Positions 5,152 through 5,891 of a DNA stretch of 5,891 nt are shown one piece after another. The notes beneath the pieces were generated by a model, which was not told the origin of the DNA, ran no database searches, and was given only the letters and a program-made list of their open reading frames with translations. The position numbers and the translations under genes were made by a program. Position 1 is the stretch's first letter. Every line of letters begins with the position of its first letter. This DNA comes from Pseudomonadota bacterium (GTDB taxonomy: Bacteria > Pseudomonadota > Alphaproteobacteria > Rickettsiales > Midichloriaceae), in contig JAQCBG010000040.1 in NCBI GenBank assembly GCA_027621485.1, positions 1-5,891 of the forward strand, written 5' to 3'.

Positions 5152-5841
5152 TTATAACAATATACCAAGCAATGTATAAAATGTTAAAATCATAATACAA
5201 TATAATCTTTTATCTTTATATAATTTTGATATCGGCCAAATTAAAGGAAGTAGCGCAGATATACCACATAAGAGAGTTGTATATGTAAATATTGGCAACA
5301 GAATATCAGAATCTTGAGACTGAATAAATTTTATTTTAATACACATAATAAGTGCAATTACAGAAATACTAAAAAAAAGCACAGTATGTAAGATATTAGC
5401 ATCTAAAAGCACTCTATATATCATTGCAAAAATAACAATAGAATATGATACAGAGCTATATACGACATGCGTCGATATATATAAAAAGCACTTCAGAAGT
5501 AATAATATACAGCACACTAATAATACAAAATATTCACTGAAATTCTGCAATTTATAGTATAAAAATACAGATATTACTGCGCCAAAAACTTCTAGCGCTG
5601 TATACATGTAATTTATTTTAACTCCACAATAATTACACTTTTGTCTTGAAAAAATCCAACTCAATATAGGTAAGAATTCATAAAAGCGAAGTTCGTGCGC
5701 GCAATAAGAGCACATAGGTGGCATTCTTGATTCTTTATCGAGAGAAAATACTTTCATTTGCCTTGGTAATCTATAAAGCAATGAACTTGCAAAATTACCC
5801 ATAAGAGCGCCAAATAGAAATAAAGCAATATATAGAAGCAT
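5152..5841 (-). CDS. Type IV prepilin peptidase-like (A24 family) membrane protein, active site degenerate
   Basis: This 229-residue inner-membrane protein resembles PilD/GspO enzymes, which cut and N-methylate type IV pilin and pseudopilin precursors. The N-terminal domain is well kept: GNFASSLLYRLPR (15-27), two zinc-type pairs CSYC (44-47) and CNYC (69-72), YEFLPILSW (54-62) and Glu84. About seven hydrophobic segments follow (roughly 4-22, 82-96, 104-122, 126-145, 150-168, 180-202 and 213-229). The peptidase half is altered. Where homologues have IDLxxxxLPD at the end of the third segment, this protein reads YISTHVVYSSVS (121-132), and there is no Asp at all between residues 36 and 146. 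The GxGDxK site corresponds to QSQDSD (174-179), keeping an Asp but losing the glycines and lysine. It is also shorter than typical PilD (about 260-290). It could be a pseudoenzyme, a methylase-only protein or a decaying gene. The reading frame is intact, which argues against recent inactivation. No Shine-Dalgarno sequence is seen. Confidence 0.8.
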   Translation of the reverse strand: MLLYIALFLFGALMGNFASSLLYRLPRQMKVFSLDKESRMPPMCSYCAHELRFYEFLPILSWIFSRQKCNYCGVKINYMYTALEVFGAVISVFLYYKLQNFSEYFVLLVCCILLLLKCFLYISTHVVYSSVSYSIVIFAMIYRVLLDANILHTVLFFSISVIALIMCIKIKFIQSQDSDILLPIFTYTTLLCGISALLPLIWPISKLYKDKRLYCIMILTFYTLLGILL

Positions 5842-5891
5842 AGTGATTTTTTATTAGCTTTATGTATATTTTTAAAATTCTTTTAGATATA

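Overview
The window is very AT-rich and gene-sparse, with T-runs, weak or absent Shine-Dalgarno sites at almost every gene, and small orphan genes next to a few core housekeeping genes. Together with the pgpA-cinA pair and the PheS sequence, this suggests a reduced-genome, probably host-associated proteobacterium. A Rickettsiales-like alphaproteobacterium is my best guess, but that is an inference from composition and content and not a phylogenetic result.

Layout. Positions 1-635 (+) hold the last 40 codons of a PgpA-type phosphatidylglycerophosphatase, followed 6 bases later by a stand-alone CinA C-terminal (PncC-type) amidase. Positions 698-1624 (-) hold two small, apparently paralogous genes, each with an N-terminal FKSCFCC cysteine cluster. 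Positions 1896-2894 (-) hold pheS, the catalytic subunit of phenylalanyl-tRNA synthetase, with no pheT beside it. Then come a secreted, repetitive beta-helix (bactofilin-like) protein at 3279-4037 (+) with a clear intrinsic terminator, an orphan secreted protein at 4426-4962 (+) behind a good promoter, and a divergent type IV prepilin peptidase-like membrane protein at 5152-5841 (-).

The most interesting signals cluster at pheS. At its 3' end, the heptamer T TTT TTC sits directly before the stop codon. A -1 shift there restores eight residues that match the conserved bacterial PheS C-terminus, so this is either frameshifting or slippage, a real truncation, or a base-calling error. At its 5' end, the only strong Shine-Dalgarno sequence in the window serves a seven-codon reading frame, MFDNFFS, with three Phe codons, whose stop lies 4 bases before the pheS start. 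It looks like a pheM-type leader or coupling peptide.

Other points to note: the prepilin peptidase homologue keeps its zinc-type cysteines but appears to have lost the first catalytic aspartate. The paired cysteine-cluster proteins look like candidates for membrane-anchored, possibly host-directed products. Apart from the likely pgpA-cinA operon, the genes appear to be separately transcribed and do not form one pathway. I saw no tRNA, rRNA, CRISPR array, insertion sequence or integrase.
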